Shown here one piece after another: positions 44,506 to 53,366 of a DNA stretch of 64,000 nt (its first letter is position 1; each line of letters opens with the position of its first letter). The notes below the pieces were generated by a model. That model did not search any database, was not told where the DNA came from, and was given only the letters and a program-made list of their open reading frames with translations. The position numbers were made by a program, and so were the translations under genes. Source of the stretch: CAYNEO01 sp964396245 (GTDB lineage: Bacteria > Zixibacteria > MSB-5A5 > GN15 > FEB-12); NCBI GenBank assembly GCA_964396245.1, contig CAYNEO010000012.1, forward strand, positions 13,651-77,650. Direction: 5' to 3'.

Positions 44506-45666
44506 ATGCGACCGGCGGTCTTTTCTTTTGCCTGTCTTGTTCTGGCAAACCTGTTTCCGATGCTGTCCGTCAGTTCCGACACTGTCGACCAAAACGATAT
44601 CGTCATCGGGACGCACCGCGTTATTCGTTCCGAGGTGCTTGATGAAGGCCGGACGCTCTCGATATATCTGCCGTACGGATACGATGAATCAAACGACAGG
44701 TACCCGGTGCTGTACCTGCTTGATGGTCACGTAACGGCCCGGTTGATGCTGGCGGCATCGACCATGGAGTTGCTCGATGCCGACGGAAAGATGCCGCAGA
44801 TGATCATTGTCGGTATCGATGCCCCAAACGCTGCCAGGGACTATTTCCCGTTCGCGCTCGAAAATCGTCCGGAAAGCGGCCGGGCGGAGAAGTTCCTGAA
44901 GTTTATCGCGGACGAGTTAATTCCCTTTGTCGACAGCTCGTTTCGTACGCACCCCTATCGCGTTCTCTGCGGTTTCTCCAATTCCGGTTTGTTCACCCTG
45001 TATGCCACGTTGTCCCGACCGGACGTCTTTCAGGGCAGTATCGCGGCCAGCCCCACCGTTGGGTGGTCAACCGAATTCATCCTGTCCATGGCCGATACCG
45101 CATTTCGAACGAGTAGCTTCTCCCACTGCCGTTTGTACATAAACTACGCTACCGATGACCTCGAGCGGCTGGTGACTGAGGCCGCACCGAAGCTGCAAGA
45201 GTCTTTGGCTGGCAGGGCGCCCGTGAACCTCGCGTGGACCATTGAGAAACTGGAAGGGGCCGGACACGTCCCGTATCTGAGCATGCACAACGGGCTGTCG
45301 TTTGTGTTCGAGGGCTGGCGGTTTCCGGCCGAGCGCATAATCGAATTGGGACTGAACGGCGTAAAGGCGCATTACAGCCGCCTTACCGAGCAGTACGGTT
45401 TTCCGGTGAAGATCCCCTCTGCAATACTGTTTGAGCTGGGCCGGCAGTACCTGAGAGACAGCAGCTTCGTTGACGCCATTCCGGTCTTTCAGGCATACGT
45501 CGAAGCTTACCCGCGGTCGGTCAGGGGGCATTACCTGCTCGGAGAATCACTGCTGCAAAACGGCGACCTCAATCAGGCCCTGGAGTATTTCAAGAAGGCG
45601 TTGGAAATAGAACCGACCTTTGCTCCTGCAAAGCGCCGTCTGGAATCAATGGCCTCCGGCAACTGA
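44506..45666 (+). CDS. Secreted esterase (Fes/antigen-85-like) with TPR tail
   Basis: 386 residues. A signal peptide (about 1-24) precedes an alpha/beta hydrolase of the enterochelin-esterase/putative-esterase type (about 30-275). It has RTLSIYLPYGYDE, YPVLYLLDGH, nucleophile Ser in GFSNSG and His in GAGHVPY. The last 110 residues hold one or two TPR units (FQAYVEAYPRSVRGHYLLGESLL). Likely located in the periplasm. Substrate unknown; siderophore esters or acyl groups are typical of the fold. Confidence 0.84.
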   Translation: MRPAVFSFACLVLANLFPMLSVSSDTVDQNDIVIGTHRVIRSEVLDEGRTLSIYLPYGYDESNDRYPVLYLLDGHVTARLMLAASTMELLDADGKMPQMIIVGIDAPNAARDYFPFALENRPESGRAEKFLKFIADELIPFVDSSFRTHPYRVLCGFSNSGLFTLYATLSRPDVFQGSIAASPTVGWSTEFILSMADTAFRTSSFSHCRLYINYATDDLERLVTEAAPKLQESLAGRAPVNLAWTIEKLEGAGHVPYLSMHNGLSFVFEGWRFPAERIIELGLNGVKAHYSRLTEQYGFPVKIPSAILFELGRQYLRDSSFVDAIPVFQAYVEAYPRSVRGHYLLGESLLQNGDLNQALEYFKKALEIEPTFAPAKRRLESMASGN

Positions 45667-45690
45667 CGCTTGTCAGTGACTTCCCCTGGG

Positions 45691-47001
45691 TCACCAGACC
45701 CGCTTTCCGGTGGCCTGATCGAGTTGGCTCAGGCTCATGGTGTACTTGTAGAGCGCTTTCAGGTGCACCAGGCGCGCCTGGGCCAGTGCCGTCTGCGCGT
45801 CGAGCACATCGAGATTGGTCACCACGCCGGCATCGTATTGTGATTGCGCCAGCGTAACGGCCCGTTCGGCCTGCCGCACCTGGATCTCCGAGTTGCTGAT
45901 CTTGTCGACACTGGAATTAACCGCCGCCGTAGCCTGAGATACCTCGGCATCGACCTGCCGCTCGATATCCGCCACATGTTCTTGCGCCACCCTGACATCG
46001 GCGTCGGCGGCGGACGTCCTGTGACGTGTCTGAAAACCGTTGAATATGGGAATCTGCAACTCCAGCCCGGCCGTATAGTTCGCTTTGAGACGGTTCAGAT
46101 TCGGGATATAACCGTTCTTGAACCCGGATGTAAACGTCACGTCCAGGGACGGCCGGAACCCGAGCGATGTCAGACGGACCCGTGACTCAGCCGCCGTGAC
46201 CGCGTCGCGGGCGGCGATAAGCTCCGGCCGCTGTTCCATCGCGGCCCGCCGGAGCGAATCCGGCGTGAGAGTAACGGTCGCCCTTTCAAATGTTCCCTTG
46301 AGCATGACCGGCTGCTGAGGCGACATGCCCGCCAACCGCCGGAACACAATCTCCTGCTCGTCCAGGCTCGTCTTTGCGTCGATCAGTTGATCCCGCGCCT
46401 CCGCGATGCGCACCTGTGTCGTGAGCACTTCGAAATCGGTAGCCGTCCCGGCTTCGACCTTCTTGCGGGTTACATCGAGATGTTCGTTCAGAGCCGTAAT
46501 CTGATCCTCAATAACCGCTATCGACTGGTGCAGGATAAGGATGGTGTTGAACACGGCCACCGTCCGGTACGCCAGGCTGGACTTCACAAGGTCAATCCGG
46601 TCGCCGACCGCCTTTTGCTCCGCTTCGGCGGCTCGCACCGATGCGCTTCGCTCCCCGAAATCGTATACCGTCTGACGAAGTTGCAGGTGGGCGTCATAAT
46701 TGTTTGCCGGAAACAGTTCGAACGTCTCGCCGGGACCGACGGTGATGGTCTCTACCGGTCCCAGCCTGCTGTAAAGTCCCAGTACCGAGATGTCAGGATA
46801 GTAGTAGCTTTTTTTGACCTCGACATTGGCCTGGCTGGCCCGTAACTGCTGTTCAGCCTGCTTGACCGCCGGCTGATTGGACACGGCCATCTGCACTGCC
46901 TGCTCAACCGTGAGAGAATCCTCGGCCCGGGCGCAGAATGGGACGAGGCTCGTGACGAAGACCAGGAATGTCAATGTGGTCAGTTGTTTCAGCCGTATCA
47001 T
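45691..47001 (-). CDS. TolC-family outer-membrane efflux protein
   Basis: 436 residues: a signal peptide (about 1-26), then two OEP repeats of long coiled coils with beta strands. Typical segments are LTVEQAVQMAVSNQPAVKQAEQQLRAS and the second-half VTAAESRVRLTSLGFRPSLDV. It forms the trimeric outer-membrane duct for the EmrAB-like pump encoded immediately upstream. Its start overlaps the pump gene by 4 bases. Confidence 0.9.
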   Translation of the reverse strand: MIRLKQLTTLTFLVFVTSLVPFCARAEDSLTVEQAVQMAVSNQPAVKQAEQQLRASQANVEVKKSYYYPDISVLGLYSRLGPVETITVGPGETFELFPANNYDAHLQLRQTVYDFGERSASVRAAEAEQKAVGDRIDLVKSSLAYRTVAVFNTILILHQSIAVIEDQITALNEHLDVTRKKVEAGTATDFEVLTTQVRIAEARDQLIDAKTSLDEQEIVFRRLAGMSPQQPVMLKGTFERATVTLTPDSLRRAAMEQRPELIAARDAVTAAESRVRLTSLGFRPSLDVTFTSGFKNGYIPNLNRLKANYTAGLELQIPIFNGFQTRHRTSAADADVRVAQEHVADIERQVDAEVSQATAAVNSSVDKISNSEIQVRQAERAVTLAQSQYDAGVVTNLDVLDAQTALAQARLVHLKALYKYTMSLSQLDQATGKRVW

Positions 47002-48653
47002 GTCTTCTGTCCTTTTTCGGTTGCTGGTGGTGCGGAAGCAGCGGCAGCTCTCAGACGGGCTTCTTTCATGTGGCGCGTCCTGAGAAACAGAATAGGGATC
47101 GCACCCACAAAGATTATCACCGCCGCGATAAGGAATACATCGTCCACAGCGCTTATGAATGCCTGCTCGTTAATGAACATGACAAGCAGCGCCTTTGCCC
47201 GCGCGAGACCATCGGCAAGCGTTCCCCCGACTCTGTCAATCGCGACGTGCTGCAATTTCATTATCGTCAGCTTGTATATCGCCGAACCGGTATTCATCTG
47301 CTGGCCGTAGATGTCGGTATGGTAGATCGTCTTGCGGGTGAGGATGGTGCCGAACAGCGCGACCCCGAAACTCCCGCCGATCTGGCGAATGACGTTGAAG
47401 AGCCCCGACGCCTGTGCCATCTTGCGATTACTGATTTCGGAAATGGCCAGCGTGGTGAGGGGGGCGAATAAAATGCCAAGGGCAATACCACGAATGTAAA
47501 GCGGAAGCATGATCTGGCTCTTCTCGGAGAGGAACGAGAGGTAGCTGAATTCGTACAGCGTCCAGCCCATCAACACCATGCCGATAAACGCCGGTATCTT
47601 GGGACTGAAACGGTCGGAAAACAGGCCCGCCAACGGCGCCGCCAATCCCTGGATGAATCCGACCGGCAGAAACATGAGACCGGCCTGAAGAGGCGTATAA
47701 CCGAGCGAGTCCTGCAGATAAATGGGCAGGAGAAACACGCTACCGAACATGCCGACGCCGAACAGGAAAAGCACGACATTGCTGAGCGCGAAATTGAAAT
47801 TCCTGAACAGGCTCAGTTCAATTAGCGGGTTATCAACGCTGAATTCAGTGACGAGGAAAAACACCAGACCGATCGCCGAGAGGGCAAAACAGGTGAGAAT
47901 AAACGTTGACGTCCACCCGCCGGTATTCCAGGCCGAGTTGCCGCTGGCAAGAGCGAGCAGAAGCGAAGTCAAAAACGTGGTGAGAGATATGAAACCGATC
48001 AAATCAAACGGCCGACGGGTTTCCGATTTCAGTTCCCTGAGAACGATAAACAGAATGAATAGCGCGAAAATACCGATCGGGACGTTGACGTCGAATATTG
48101 TCCGCCAGGAATACTTGTCGATAAGATAACCCCCAAGGGTTGGACCGAGCGACACCGATGCCGAGGCGGCGACCGTCCAGAACCCGAGCGCAATGCCGCG
48201 TTTTTCCGGCGGAAATTCACGGGTCAGAATTGCCAGGCCGATTGGCATCAGCAGCCCTGCGCCGCTGCCCTGAAGCACCCGGAAAGCGATCAGGATCTCG
48301 AAACTCGACGCCAGGCTGCACAGAAACGAGCCAAATGTGAAGAGAATCAGGCCGAACAAAAAAACCCGTTTATGTCCGAGGTTATCGGCCAGCCACCCCG
48401 AAGTCGGCAACATCACGCCAAACACGAGCAGGTAAGCCGTTAGCACCCATTCTATCCGGTCGACCGATACTCCAAAAAAAGCCATCAGTTTCGACAGGGC
48501 CACATTCACGACCGTGGCGTCGAGCACCGCCATGAAAGTGGCAATCATCACCGACGACAGCACCAGCCATTTGTATTTCGGGTTTTCGGGCCTGAGAATG
48601 GGGAACTGCTCGAGCAGCAAATCGCGAGACTTCAGTCGACTTATGACAGACAC
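46998..48653 (-). CDS. EmrB/QacA-type MFS drug exporter (DHA2, 14 helices)
   Basis: 551 residues with about 14 membrane helices. Motif A-like LADNLGHKRVFLFG, motif C region LGPTLGGYLIDKYSWRTIFDVNVPIG, and an N-terminal FMAVLDATVVNVAL typical of DHA2 antiporters. Uses the proton gradient to expel drugs or other hydrophobic compounds, working with the adaptor and TolC protein of the same operon. Starts 10 bases after the adaptor gene. Confidence 0.92.
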   Translation of the reverse strand: MSVISRLKSRDLLLEQFPILRPENPKYKWLVLSSVMIATFMAVLDATVVNVALSKLMAFFGVSVDRIEWVLTAYLLVFGVMLPTSGWLADNLGHKRVFLFGLILFTFGSFLCSLASSFEILIAFRVLQGSGAGLLMPIGLAILTREFPPEKRGIALGFWTVAASASVSLGPTLGGYLIDKYSWRTIFDVNVPIGIFALFILFIVLRELKSETRRPFDLIGFISLTTFLTSLLLALASGNSAWNTGGWTSTFILTCFALSAIGLVFFLVTEFSVDNPLIELSLFRNFNFALSNVVLFLFGVGMFGSVFLLPIYLQDSLGYTPLQAGLMFLPVGFIQGLAAPLAGLFSDRFSPKIPAFIGMVLMGWTLYEFSYLSFLSEKSQIMLPLYIRGIALGILFAPLTTLAISEISNRKMAQASGLFNVIRQIGGSFGVALFGTILTRKTIYHTDIYGQQMNTGSAIYKLTIMKLQHVAIDRVGGTLADGLARAKALLVMFINEQAFISAVDDVFLIAAVIIFVGAIPILFLRTRHMKEARLRAAAASAPPATEKGQKT

Positions 48654-48663
48654 GGCGTCACCT

Positions 48664-49629
48664 TCACCTCGTTCCCGGACGGATATTGACCGTCACCGAC
48701 ATTCCGGGAAGCAGTGACGGGCCGCTGCTGTGGGCGGCCGGCAGGCTGTCGAGAGATATCCGGACAGGTACCCGCTGTGTCACCTTGGTGAAGTTGCCGG
48801 AGGCATTGTTCGGCGGAATGAGCGAAAACTGGGAGGCGGCCGCGGAGCCAAAAAGAATCACTTTGCCGGCGAATTCTCTCCCGGGGTACGCATCCACGGA
48901 GATGCTCACCGAATCCCCCAGCGCGATCTTGCGTATCTTGGTTTCTTCGAAGTTGGCTGTTATCCAGACATCCTGGAGGTTATAGATGGTGTAGATCGGT
49001 TGGGCGGGCTGAACGACGTCGCCCGGCATAACCCATTTCTTGGCGACCACTCCCGGGGACGGGGCCTGAATCCGCGCATTCTGCAATTGCGTTTCGATGA
49101 CGTCCAATTGCGCCTGCGATGACTTGACCTGGTCCCGGGCTATCTGGTACTGCGCCTTGGCGGCTTCGAGGGCCTTGCCGGCGTGGTCAAATCGCTCCTG
49201 CGTTATTACTCCGCTTTTGAACTGTATCTGGGCGCGGTTGTAGTCGTCCTGCGCTTTGTCCAGGTTGACTTTCGCCAGCGGCACATTGGCCTTCACGTAT
49301 TGAAGCGCCGCTTCTGCCTGCGCCTTCTGGGCCAGAAGGTCACTGTCATCAAGTTGAACGAGTAGCTGACCCCGGGAAACAGAATCGCCGTCATCTACCG
49401 CGAGCATGACAATGCGCCCGGAAATTTTCGAACTGACAGTCACCGGATTGGCATCGATGAAGGCGTCGTCGGTCGATACCACTCCTCTCAAAAAGAAAAA
49501 CCAGTAGCCGAATACAATAGCTGCGACTATGAGGAGGATAAAGGCGACGATTATGTATCTTCTGGCCCGCTTTGATTTTTTCGGTTTGCCTTCGGTTTCG
49601 TTCACGTGTTGTTCTTCTGTGACAGGCAT
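48664..49629 (-). CDS. EmrA/HlyD-type adaptor
   Basis: 321 residues: one N-terminal helix (YIIVAFILLIVAAIVFGYWFFF), then VSTDDAFIDANPVTVSSKISGRI, a helical hairpin (about 95-190), the second lipoyl half (IQAPSPGVVAKKWVMPGDVV) and a beta barrel. It bridges the EmrB-like pump to TolC. First gene of the three-gene operon. No strong Shine-Dalgarno sequence precedes ATG 49629; an in-frame GTG eight codons in is possible. Confidence 0.9.
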   Translation of the reverse strand: MPVTEEQHVNETEGKPKKSKRARRYIIVAFILLIVAAIVFGYWFFFLRGVVSTDDAFIDANPVTVSSKISGRIVMLAVDDGDSVSRGQLLVQLDDSDLLAQKAQAEAALQYVKANVPLAKVNLDKAQDDYNRAQIQFKSGVITQERFDHAGKALEAAKAQYQIARDQVKSSQAQLDVIETQLQNARIQAPSPGVVAKKWVMPGDVVQPAQPIYTIYNLQDVWITANFEETKIRKIALGDSVSISVDAYPGREFAGKVILFGSAAASQFSLIPPNNASGNFTKVTQRVPVRISLDSLPAAHSSGPSLLPGMSVTVNIRPGTR

Positions 49630-49797
49630 AAAGTTTTTGAGTGCCTATATATGCAACAACTCATCGCCTGTCACGCGAAAAATGGACAAGCGGCTATCTG
49701 TATCACTATTACTTCTTCGTGTAAAACGATTACCCGGGGCCGGCAGTTCCGCCAGTGTGCGCCGGACTGCCGGTCATCCGGCCGGCCGGCATTACCC

Positions 49798-49812
49798 GAT
49801 AGGTACCCTATC
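49798..49812. promoter_or_regulatory. Inverted repeat upstream of the export operon
   Basis: GATAGG-TAC-CCTATC, a perfect 6-bp inverted repeat 169 bases before the EmrA start. It is a good size and shape for a dimeric regulator, but no regulator gene is adjacent. The remainder of the 400-base gap (49630-50029) contains a GGCCGGCCGG run near 49780 and no gene. Confidence 0.35.
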
Positions 49813-50029
49813 CATCATGGCGACACCAGCTTATGCGGGGGGCATTCGCCGGCCGGAAAGTGGTGAAACGGATCAAGGGTACCGCTGAGTGCGAGGAATT
49901 TGTGCGCACATCCACCGTGTGTACTGAACCGAAAGTGGGCTTGATCGGTCGTCTGAAACAGGTTATTTTCTTGTGTTGGGATTTTCACTGGCCAATCGTT
50001 CGGCGGCAATCACAAAACAGGAGACATAT

Positions 50030-50983
50030 ATGAGATCTCACGAGTCGGATTTCCAAAACGAAGCTGATCAACCAGCGGTCAATTCTTTCTGCCTGTTTGC
50101 AATGGTCCTGACGGTATTTCTGGTGTTTGCGCTCGCGTGTTTTTCGTGCTCGGATAAGACCGATTCGAACGAGCCCGCCGCCCTGCAGACCCACGCGGAC
50201 AGTGTCCCGTCGTCGGATGGCGTCATGATTCATTACGATGTCACCGGAGATGGTGATCTGCCGCTGGTTCTCGTCCATGGCTGGGGAGCCGACCGAAGCT
50301 ATTGGGACGACCAGAGGAGCGATCTCGCGCGCGACTACCGGGTGATAACGATCGACCTCGCGGCTCACGGTGAATCAGGCACGGGGCGGGTCAATTATAC
50401 GGTGCAGGCTTTCGGCGCCGATGTAGCCGCGGTGATGGATGAACTCGAGCTGATGGACGCCATGCTGGTAGGACATTCCATGGGCGGTGCGGTAATTCTC
50501 GAGGCCGCCAGGCAATCGCCGGGCAGGGCCATAGCCCTCATCGGAGTAGACACGTACCAGGATCTCTCGCAGCGCCCGACCGATGAACAGATCGACCAGT
50601 ACCTGGCGTCGTTCCGGGGAAATTTCACGTTAACGACCGAAGCATATATTCGGTCGCTGTTTCCGCCGAACGCCGATACGTTGCTGGTGCAAAGGGTAAG
50701 CAGGGATATTGCCTCCGCACCTGAAGAACCGGCTCTCAGCGCACTGGACAATCTCCTTCACTACGATGCTATCCCTGCCCTCAACGACGTGCGACTGCCG
50801 ATCCATTGTATCAACGCCGACAAGTTTCCGACCGACGTCGAGGGCAACCGTGAGATCGCGGCCTCGTTCGAGGTCACCTACATGCCGGGGCACGGTCATT
50901 TCCTGTTTTTGGAGGATCCGGGGACGTTCAACGGGCTGTTGAGAAAAACGGTCACGGAACTTAACGCGAAGCAGACACTCTGA
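50030..50983 (+). CDS. Exported alpha/beta hydrolase
   Basis: 317 residues. A hydrophobic segment (about 20-40, FCLFAMVLTVFLVFALACF) is a signal peptide or anchor; Cys residues nearby make a lipoprotein possible, though the lipobox is poor. Hydrolase core: HGWGADRSYW, nucleophile Ser in GHSMGGA and catalytic His in MPGHGHFLFLEDP. ATG 50030 is preceded by CAGGAG; a longer frame from 49973 lacks support. Substrate unknown. Confidence 0.83.
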   Translation: MRSHESDFQNEADQPAVNSFCLFAMVLTVFLVFALACFSCSDKTDSNEPAALQTHADSVPSSDGVMIHYDVTGDGDLPLVLVHGWGADRSYWDDQRSDLARDYRVITIDLAAHGESGTGRVNYTVQAFGADVAAVMDELELMDAMLVGHSMGGAVILEAARQSPGRAIALIGVDTYQDLSQRPTDEQIDQYLASFRGNFTLTTEAYIRSLFPPNADTLLVQRVSRDIASAPEEPALSALDNLLHYDAIPALNDVRLPIHCINADKFPTDVEGNREIAASFEVTYMPGHGHFLFLEDPGTFNGLLRKTVTELNAKQTL

Positions 50984-51047
50984 GCTTAAGTGCCTTCGCC
51001 GCAAATGGCGGAAGACTAACCGGACAATATTCTGCCGTGCGGCGCCG

Positions 51048-51338
51048 TTAACCCTCCAGCAAAGCGGCTGCGATTTCGCGCCATTCATCTTCGAATGACA
51101 GCGAACTCATGCTCCGTCCGGCGCGCCCGTACCAGTGAGCCGCGTTGCCGATATCGCCTTCCTTTCGATGCAGATAGGCGTGGACCCATGCGGCTTCGCG
51201 CGTATCCAGCGATTGAACTATCCGGTGCGCATGATCCCAGTCACCGGTCGCGTCCATCCAGAGCGCTTCCTGTTCCCGGGTAATATGAGACGGCGGACGC
51301 TCGCCGTTCAGTGTGTCAACAAACTCATCAACAGTCAT
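51048..51338 (-). CDS. Small conserved TPR-like hypothetical protein
   Basis: 96 residues, helical. The core WVHAYLHRKEGDIGNAAHWYGRAGR resembles a family of about 90-residue bacterial proteins with one TPR-like helical pair and an invariant HRKEGD-NA-YWY-RA pattern. No known function. It lies alone between the hydrolase and the methyltransferase. Confidence 0.6.
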   Translation of the reverse strand: MTVDEFVDTLNGERPPSHITREQEALWMDATGDWDHAHRIVQSLDTREAAWVHAYLHRKEGDIGNAAHWYGRAGRSMSSLSFEDEWREIAAALLEG

Positions 51339-51413
51339 ACTCTGCCTCTGCCTGTACTAACAGCCGGCGGGGTATGAAGGGTCCGTTTTTCATCTTTATC
51401 CGGCGGACCGGCC

Positions 51414-51457
51414 AAAAAAAGAATCGCCGCCTCCCGGTATCATCCGGTAGCGCGGCG
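51414..51457 (-). terminator. Intrinsic terminator after the methyltransferase gene
   Basis: CGCCGCCT at 51425-51432 pairs with AGCGCGGCG (one bulged base) at 51449-51457, and CCGG pairs inside. On the minus strand the hairpin is followed closely by seven T residues (A-run 51414-51420). It is 27 bases beyond the stop at 51484. Confidence 0.68.
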
Positions 51458-51483
51458 AGTCAGGTACCCGTGGTGAACAGAAA

Positions 51484-52605
51484 TCAGGCGGCCCGTGTCT
51501 CAGCGTCGGCAGAGACCCTTTCATCCTGATAGACCGTTCCCGTCATGATGTAATAGACATTCTGGAAATCATGGGGCAGACGGGTCGCCTCGATATTCTT
51601 GAAGCCGGCGTCGCGTATCATCTCATGCGCCTTTTCCTCGCCCCACATGGCCCCGAGACCATAGCCGCCCTGCGCCAGTGATACCGTCATGCAGTGCATG
51701 CATGAAACGGTGTACAGGAGGGCTCCCACCGGATGATCGATATTGTTATGAACGTGGCTCGACCCGGCAATATCCTGCATGAGAAAGACGCCGTCCGGAT
51801 GCAACGACCGTGCGACCCCCTCGAGCACCAGGTCCGGCCTTGCCTGGTCATGGATGGCATCGAAAGCTGTTATGAAGTCGAACTGCGCATCGACTTTGAA
51901 ATCGGTCAGGTCGCGAACGTCGAATGTCACATTGGATAGTCCCAGCCGTTGGACTTCGGACCTGGCATATTCGATCGCTTCGGCGGACAGATCATAACCG
52001 ACAAACCGGCTTTCCGGAAACCTCTCGGCCATCAGGAGCAGCGCTCGCCCGCGGCCGCATCCGATATCGAGAACATCGATCCCCTTTTCCAACCGCCCGG
52101 GGATGCCCGGTGCCAGAGGAAGAATGGAATCCACGAGCGCGGCAACCACCGTCTGACCGCTGTCCTCCGCCATGACCTCGTGAAAGCGATCATACTCGGA
52201 ATACGGCACCCCGCCACCGTTCTTGAAGCATTCCAGAATCTTATCCTCGACCGCCCCCAGAAGCGGGATATACTGGGCATAGACAGCGATATTGTTTGGG
52301 CTCGAAGCGCGTGTCAGGCAGGTTGCGTGCTCGGCAGGTAAAACATACCTCCCCTGCTCCGGATCATAATCAACAATCTTCCCGACAACCATGGAGCCAA
52401 GCCACTCGCGCACGTAACGCTCATTGAGACCGGCGGATTCGGCGATTTCGGCGCTGGTCGAGGCCGGTAGCCTGGACATGACGTCGAACAACCCGCCGCG
52501 ATGTCCGATTGAGATCATCACGGCAAGCGCGCCGCCGTTCAGCAGGTCGACGACTCTGTTGGCAAATGCCTCCGCCTTCGCGCCATCGATTTTGTGCTCT
52601 GTCAT
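51484..52605 (-). CDS. SAM-dependent methyltransferase with N-terminal winged helix
   Basis: 373 residues. The first 100 residues form a winged-helix dimer domain (MSRLPASTSAEIAESAGLNERYVREWLGSM). The methyltransferase domain follows with motif I VLDIGCGRGRALLLMAE, then GYDLSAEAIEYAR and FDVRDLTDFKVDAQFDFITAFDAIHD. This layout matches the small-molecule methyltransferases related to mycobacterial Rv2258c. Substrate unknown. AAGGAC-type sequence lies just before ATG 52605. Confidence 0.85.
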   Translation of the reverse strand: MTEHKIDGAKAEAFANRVVDLLNGGALAVMISIGHRGGLFDVMSRLPASTSAEIAESAGLNERYVREWLGSMVVGKIVDYDPEQGRYVLPAEHATCLTRASSPNNIAVYAQYIPLLGAVEDKILECFKNGGGVPYSEYDRFHEVMAEDSGQTVVAALVDSILPLAPGIPGRLEKGIDVLDIGCGRGRALLLMAERFPESRFVGYDLSAEAIEYARSEVQRLGLSNVTFDVRDLTDFKVDAQFDFITAFDAIHDQARPDLVLEGVARSLHPDGVFLMQDIAGSSHVHNNIDHPVGALLYTVSCMHCMTVSLAQGGYGLGAMWGEEKAHEMIRDAGFKNIEATRLPHDFQNVYYIMTGTVYQDERVSADAETRAA

Positions 52606-53149
52606 AAGGACCTCCGTTCTCCTTTCTCAGCAGTATTGGTTCTGTCGAACCGGCAGTAAAATGCTTCGATTCTTCACACAAGACACACACTGTTCGTGAG
52701 TCAGTGCAAGACCGCCGATCGTGATTCCGGAAATATCATTACTGTGCAATTCAATAACTTGCCGTCCGGCATTGGCATGATACGGACCTGCGCGCCAAGT
52801 GCCGATGGGACAGTTTCGGTTCTGCCTGTGTTAGCTCACCACCCGGCCATGTCTGTCATGCGCAAAGCACGCGGCTTGAGGAAATATCCCGGAATACCGC
52901 TGCGACAAAGTAAGTACGTGGACTAATATAATCCAGTTTCAATAAAATTCATTCGCGGGGAAAAAAACGTGACTATGGATGCCGCTCGAGCGATACTCAT
53001 TCTTGAGGTCTCGCTCATTATCAAGACTTAGACCGGGAAGATTTTTCCCCGTCGATATAGTCGTTCCGGCAGCACAGGTGATAATCAGCCCGACTGTTGA
53101 CCCCATTGTACGGTCAAGTGCAGCTACGGACAGCTCTCTTCCGACACGC

Positions 53150-53168
53150 CGCTTGATCCGATCAAGCG
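53150..53168. repeat. Inverted repeat in the long intergenic region
   Basis: CGCTTGAT-CCG-ATCAAGCG: perfect 8-bp arms with a 3-base spacer. Either an operator about 200 bases before the radical-SAM gene or a hairpin of an unidentified transcript. No T-run on either side. Confidence 0.4.
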
Positions 53169-53276
53169 TGGGATTTGCGCCTCTTATGCCGACCACCCCT
53201 CGACCTTGTTTTGTTCGTCCACAAAAAAAGCTTGAAACTCTGTGAGAAATTGTGTTGTTTTAGGTATAAGCTGGTC

Positions 53277-53291
53277 TGGCACCCATCACGC
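53277..53291 (+). promoter_or_regulatory. Possible sigma-54 promoter of the radical-SAM gene
   Basis: TGGCACCCATCACGC has an exact TGGCAC and exact GG-N10-GC spacing, but the -12 half is ACGC instead of TTGC. It would start transcription near 53303, about 64 bases before ATG 53367. Weaker than the other two -24/-12 sites. Confidence 0.35.
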
Positions 53292-53366
53292 TTTGCTCAC
53301 CTGACGGACTACTACGAGGTAATTGAAAAAACAGTAACCAAGTAACACGCTTTACGCGGGGGTGTT

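Larger units (their letters stand above)
52606..53366. other. Long intergenic region, no supported gene
   Basis: 761 bases between divergent genes. Open frames of 76-88 codons exist on both strands, but they overlap each other, lack ribosome-binding sites and resemble nothing known. The segment is AT-richer than its surroundings. It contains an inverted repeat at 53150-53168 and a -24/-12-like sequence at 53277-53291. Could hold a small RNA or the wreck of a gene. Confidence 0.5.

Noticed and set aside
52696..53245. Short open frames in the long intergenic region
   Set aside because: Frames on opposite strands overlap, lack ribosome-binding sites, and encode no recognisable sequence.
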